From positions 1-64,000 of the forward strand of contig CAMCYR010000006.1 in NCBI GenBank assembly GCA_945885475.1: a DNA stretch of 64,000 bases, written 5' to 3'. Each line of letters begins with the position of its first letter. Position 1 is the stretch's first letter. A program made the position numbers and the translations under genes. Positions 60,812-64,000 of this stretch are shown one piece after another. The notes under the pieces were generated by a model that saw only the letters and a program-made list of their open reading frames with translations, was not told where the DNA came from and ran no database searches. The stretch comes from Chitinophaga pinensis (GTDB taxonomy: Bacteria > Bacteroidota > Bacteroidia > 2-12-FULL-35-15).

Positions 60812-61548
60812 ACTAGTAAAACCTGTGTTAGTATTAAGTCGAATGCAAGAATGAGTACACTTGTATATACAACTCCTTTTGTACTTGAGCGGCCTACTTC
60901 AAGGGCGCCACCATTCGTATAATAACCGTGGTATGCAGGAACCGATGCAATCAGAAATGCAAATACTCCTGATTTTATCAAGGCGTAAATAACGTTGTAA
61001 GGTCTGAATTCATAGGTGATACCAAGAATGTACTGATAGTCGGTTACAACACCTGACATCAATCCGAAAACGTATCCTCCTAAAATCCCCAAGAACATAG
61101 AGAAAACAATAAGTACGGGATTGAAAAGGACAGATGCAACGATTTTAGGGAATATTAAATATCCGGCAGAATTGATTCCCATGATCTCCAGCGCATCAAT
61201 TTGTTCGGTAACTCTCATCGTCCCGATTTCGGAAGCGATGCTGGATCCTACTTTTCCTGCTAAGATCAAACTCACAATAGCAGGTGAAAATTCAAGAATC
61301 ATCGAATCGCGGACGGCAACACCAACAGCGTAAGCGGGTATTAAGGGGCTTTCAAAATTGAAAGCCGACTGGATCGTGATAACTGCACCCATGAATACAG
61401 AAATGATCGCAACAATACCCAAAGATCCTATTCCCAAGGAATTTATTTCTTCAAAAATACGGTCGCGGTAGATTGCACGCTTTTCGGGCTTTCCGAAAGC
61501 CCGCCTGATCAACATAAAATAACGACCGAAATGATAAAATACATTCAT
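60808..61548 (-). CDS. MlaE family ABC transporter permease
   Basis: LILAGKVGSSIASEIGTMRVTEQIDALEIMGINSAGYLIFPKIVA. Confidence 0.93.
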   Translation of the reverse strand: MNVFYHFGRYFMLIRRAFGKPEKRAIYRDRIFEEINSLGIGSLGIVAIISVFMGAVITIQSAFNFESPLIPAYAVGVAVRDSMILEFSPAIVSLILAGKVGSSIASEIGTMRVTEQIDALEIMGINSAGYLIFPKIVASVLFNPVLIVFSMFLGILGGYVFGLMSGVVTDYQYILGITYEFRPYNVIYALIKSGVFAFLIASVPAYHGYYTNGGALEVGRSSTKGVVYTSVLILAFDLILTQVLLV

Positions 61549-61642
61549 GTTTTTGAAGGAAAAGCACCGTGTTTTCAGAACACACTGAATTCAGGCATAA
61601 AAATAAGAATAATTGACCACAATTAATGTGTTTTGTTTTCTC

Positions 61643-61650
61643 TATATTTG
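61643..61650 (+). promoter_or_regulatory. -7 box TATATTTG upstream of small lipoprotein
   Basis: matches TAnnTTTG, 26 nt before ATG at 61676. Confidence 0.5.
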
Positions 61651-61675
61651 CCTACCAATCTATCGTCAACAGATT

Positions 61676-61825
61676 ATGCAAAATCTCTTTCAGAAGTCCC
61701 TAAAGTATATTGCTCTGCTTGTATTGCTTTCATTGTTTTCGGGTTGTTACGCTTTTCGTAAAAAAAACCGTTGCGGTGATTGTCCTAAATGGAAGATCGA
61801 ATTCGTTGATCTGTTGCTTCCTTAA
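61676..61825 (+). CDS. small Cys-containing lipoprotein upstream of feoAB
   Basis: MQNLFQKSLKYIALLVLLSLFSGCYAFRKKNRCGDCPKWKIEFVDLLLP: lipobox LFSGC; ATG 61676 placed after the promoter box. Confidence 0.6.
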   Translation: MQNLFQKSLKYIALLVLLSLFSGCYAFRKKNRCGDCPKWKIEFVDLLLP

Positions 61826-61916
61826 ATTATTGAGCTCCCTCTATTTCTTACCCTTTTTCCTCCGTAAATACCTTCTTTTAGGTATGGTTAAATTCTAAAA
61901 TCGCCTAAAAAAGCCG

Positions 61917-61924
61917 TACTTTTG
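61917..61924 (+). promoter_or_regulatory. -7 box TACTTTTG upstream of feoA
   Basis: matches TAnnTTTG, 9 nt before ATG. Confidence 0.45.
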
Positions 61925-61933
61925 TTGTAAATA

Positions 61934-62170
61934 ATGGCGAAAGTATTGAAGAATTTAGCGGAATTAAAAATCGGACAAAGTGCTATAATTGATTCCTTTA
62001 CGGATAAAGAAATGGCTTTGAAACTACTGGAAATGGGTTGTACACCCGGTGAAGTGGTAAAGCTCGATCGCATTGCACCTTTTGGTGATCCGATCGCTAT
62101 TTCTGTTGCCGGATATTTATTGAGTCTGCGTAAAGCAGAAGCCTCTACAGTTCTTGTTTCCCCTATATAA
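61934..62170 (+). CDS. feoA: ferrous iron transport protein A
   Basis: LKIGQSAIIDSFTDKEMALKLLEMGCTPGEVVKLDRIAPFGDPIAISVAGYLLSLRKAEA. Confidence 0.9.
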   Translation: MAKVLKNLAELKIGQSAIIDSFTDKEMALKLLEMGCTPGEVVKLDRIAPFGDPIAISVAGYLLSLRKAEASTVLVSPI

Positions 62171-62182
62171 ATAATCCCTTTT

Positions 62183-64000
62183 GTGGTGGAACCGAATCAA
62201 TCTTTTGTTAATTTTTCTGAAAGAACATCACTGAAAGTTGCCCTGGTTGGTAATCCCAATAGCGGTAAATCTACCCTTTTTAATGCCCTTACCGGCTTAA
62301 ATCAAAAAACAGGAAATTTTCCGGGTGTTACAGTAGATAAAAAATCAGGTTTCGCAAAACTGAACAATACGCTTACTGCTGAATTTCTAGATCTTCCCGG
62401 AACCTATAGTTTGTATCCTAAATCGTTGGATGAGCGTGTTGCCTTCGAAGTTTTATGCAATACGGATAATGCCGATCATCCCGATATTACCATCATTGTT
62501 GCTGATGCAAGCAATCTGAAGCGGAATTTATTTCTTGTTTCACAGATCATTGATCTGAAGATTCCGGTGATTCTTGTCTTGAATATGATGGACATGGTGG
62601 AGAAAGAAGGAGATGTGATCGATACGATTCGTCTGTCTGAAAAATTAGGTGTGAAAGTTGTCGGACTGAGTGCTAGAAATAAAGAAGGTGTTGACACCCT
62701 CAGGCAAGCCTTATTGCAGCCATTGCCTGTTCCTCAATATGATTTTATAGAGATCAAAAAAATTGCTCCCGAAGCAATTGAAAAAGTTAAGTCGGTACTA
62801 AAAGTAAAAAGTGATTTTATTGCTTTTCAGATCATCAATAATCTTTCCGATATCAGTTATCTGCATAATAAAGAAATGCAAATCAAAATTTCTGATGCAC
62901 TGAATACATTGGTCATTGATACAAATAAATTGCAATCGCTCGAAAGTGTTGAGCGCTACAAAGTGATCAATCGTATTGTTGAAGATTGCATTACGCATAA
63001 GTCGGCAATTAAAACAGAATCTTTTACTCAAAAGCTCGATAGCATTTTAACGCACAGGATCTTTGGCTATGCCATTTTTATTGTTGTACTGTTTTTTATT
63101 TTTCAAACAATCTTTTTTCTTTCGGCATTTCCAATGGATTGGATCGAACAGTTGTTTGTTTCTATTTCCGAACTTACAGCGAACATCCTTCCCAAAGGTG
63201 AGCTCAGTAATTTATTGGTGAACGGGATCATTGCTGGATTGAGCGGAGTGGTTGTTTTTGTTCCGCAAATTGTATTACTTTTTGCCTTCATTGCCATACT
63301 TGAAGATACCGGCTACATGGCGCGTGTAAGTTTTATTATGGATAAACTGATGCGAAGATTCGGATTGAACGGACGATCCGTGATTCCGCTGATCAGTGGT
63401 GTTGCATGCGCTGTTCCGGCAATTATGAGTGCACGGACGATTAGCAGCTGGAAAGAGCGCATCATTACCATTATGGTTACGCCATTAATGAGTTGCTCTG
63501 CACGTTTACCTGTTTACACCTTGATCATTTCACTTGTAGTTCCTCAAAATAAGACCCTTGGTTTTTTTAATTACCAGGGTTTGGTCCTGATGGCCTTGTA
63601 TTTAATTGGATTTGTTTCTGCTATCGGATCTGCATTGATTTTAAAATGGATTTTAAAAGCACGTGAAAAAAGTTATTTCATTATGGAATTGCCCGTTTAC
63701 CGGACACCACAGTGGCGGACTGTAGGATATACCATCTTTGATAAAGTAAAATTATTTTTGTTTGATGCCGGAAAAATCATTGTTGCTATTTCAATTATCC
63801 TTTGGTTTTTATCCGCACATGCTCCGGGAGATAAATTTGATGAAATAGAAAAAAAGTATCAAATAAGTGCCGGTGTTAATAGTGATCAGCGGCAGACAGA
63901 AGCACTCATTGCCTCTGAAAAACTGGAAGTTTCCTATGCGGGAATGCTTGGGAAATCAATAGAGCCGATGATTAAACCTCTAGGCTTCGACTGGAAGATT
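62183..64000 (+). CDS. feoB: ferrous iron transport protein B (partial, runs off window)
   Basis: GTG start; SLKVALVGNPNSGKSTLFNALTGLNQKTGNFPGVTVDKKSG; FLDLPGTYSLYPKSLDE; absent from the supplied ORF list because no stop lies in the window. Confidence 0.95.
   Translation, partial: MVEPNQSFVNFSERTSLKVALVGNPNSGKSTLFNALTGLNQKTGNFPGVTVDKKSGFAKLNNTLTAEFLDLPGTYSLYPKSLDERVAFEVLCNTDNADHPDITIIVADASNLKRNLFLVSQIIDLKIPVILVLNMMDMVEKEGDVIDTIRLSEKLGVKVVGLSARNKEGVDTLRQALLQPLPVPQYDFIEIKKIAPEAIEKVKSVLKVKSDFIAFQIINNLSDISYLHNKEMQIKISDALNTLVIDTNKLQSLESVERYKVINRIVEDCITHKSAIKTESFTQKLDSILTHRIFGYAIFIVVLFFIFQTIFFLSAFPMDWIEQLFVSISELTANILPKGELSNLLVNGIIAGLSGVVVFVPQIVLLFAFIAILEDTGYMARVSFIMDKLMRRFGLNGRSVIPLISGVACAVPAIMSARTISSWKERIITIMVTPLMSCSARLPVYTLIISLVVPQNKTLGFFNYQGLVLMALYLIGFVSAIGSALILKWILKAREKSYFIMELPVYRTPQWRTVGYTIFDKVKLFLFDAGKIIVAISIILWFLSAHAPGDKFDEIEKKYQISAGVNSDQRQTEALIASEKLEVSYAGMLGKSIEPMIKPLGFDWKI

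Overview
The window is a Bacteroidota chromosome segment. Evidence: T9SS C-terminal sorting domains, many TAnnTTTG-type -7 promoter boxes, and a SurA/PpiD, Mre-Rod, CoaX and GcvP housekeeping complement. Most of it is ordinary core genome: coaX, lptC, a CNNM/CorC-type protein, ppiD-like, mreBCD-mrdA-rodA, purH, mfd, fbp, lysC, serA-like, mgtE, rsmA, kmo, kynU, hemL, gcvP, mlaE/mlaF-like, feoA and partial feoB. Accessory or unusual parts are: (i) a translationally coupled cassette of unknown genes at 1-1685; (ii) a putative integrated island at about 7.9-15.15 kb with a SIR2-like gene, an RteC-like gene, charged unknown ORFs and a large serine recombinase whose ORF runs through the terminator and antisense strand of tRNA-Phe; (iii) a decayed IS3-type transposase fragment next to rodA; (iv) a ~497-nt tract with no G on the + strand between purH and mreB; (v) palindromic intergenic repeats around fbp/GNAT/lysC; (vi) a Y1/RAYT transposase flanked by inverted REP-like hairpins; and (vii) the most unusual locus, a GxxExxY (PD-(D/E)XK-like) gene bracketed by two tandem arrays (49.2-49.78 and 50.16-50.46 kb). 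These arrays share a ~31-nt core in inverted orientation, and each unit carries a copy of the start codon and first ~11-12 codons of an adjacent gene. All calls come from reading the sequence and the supplied ORFs; no database search was run.
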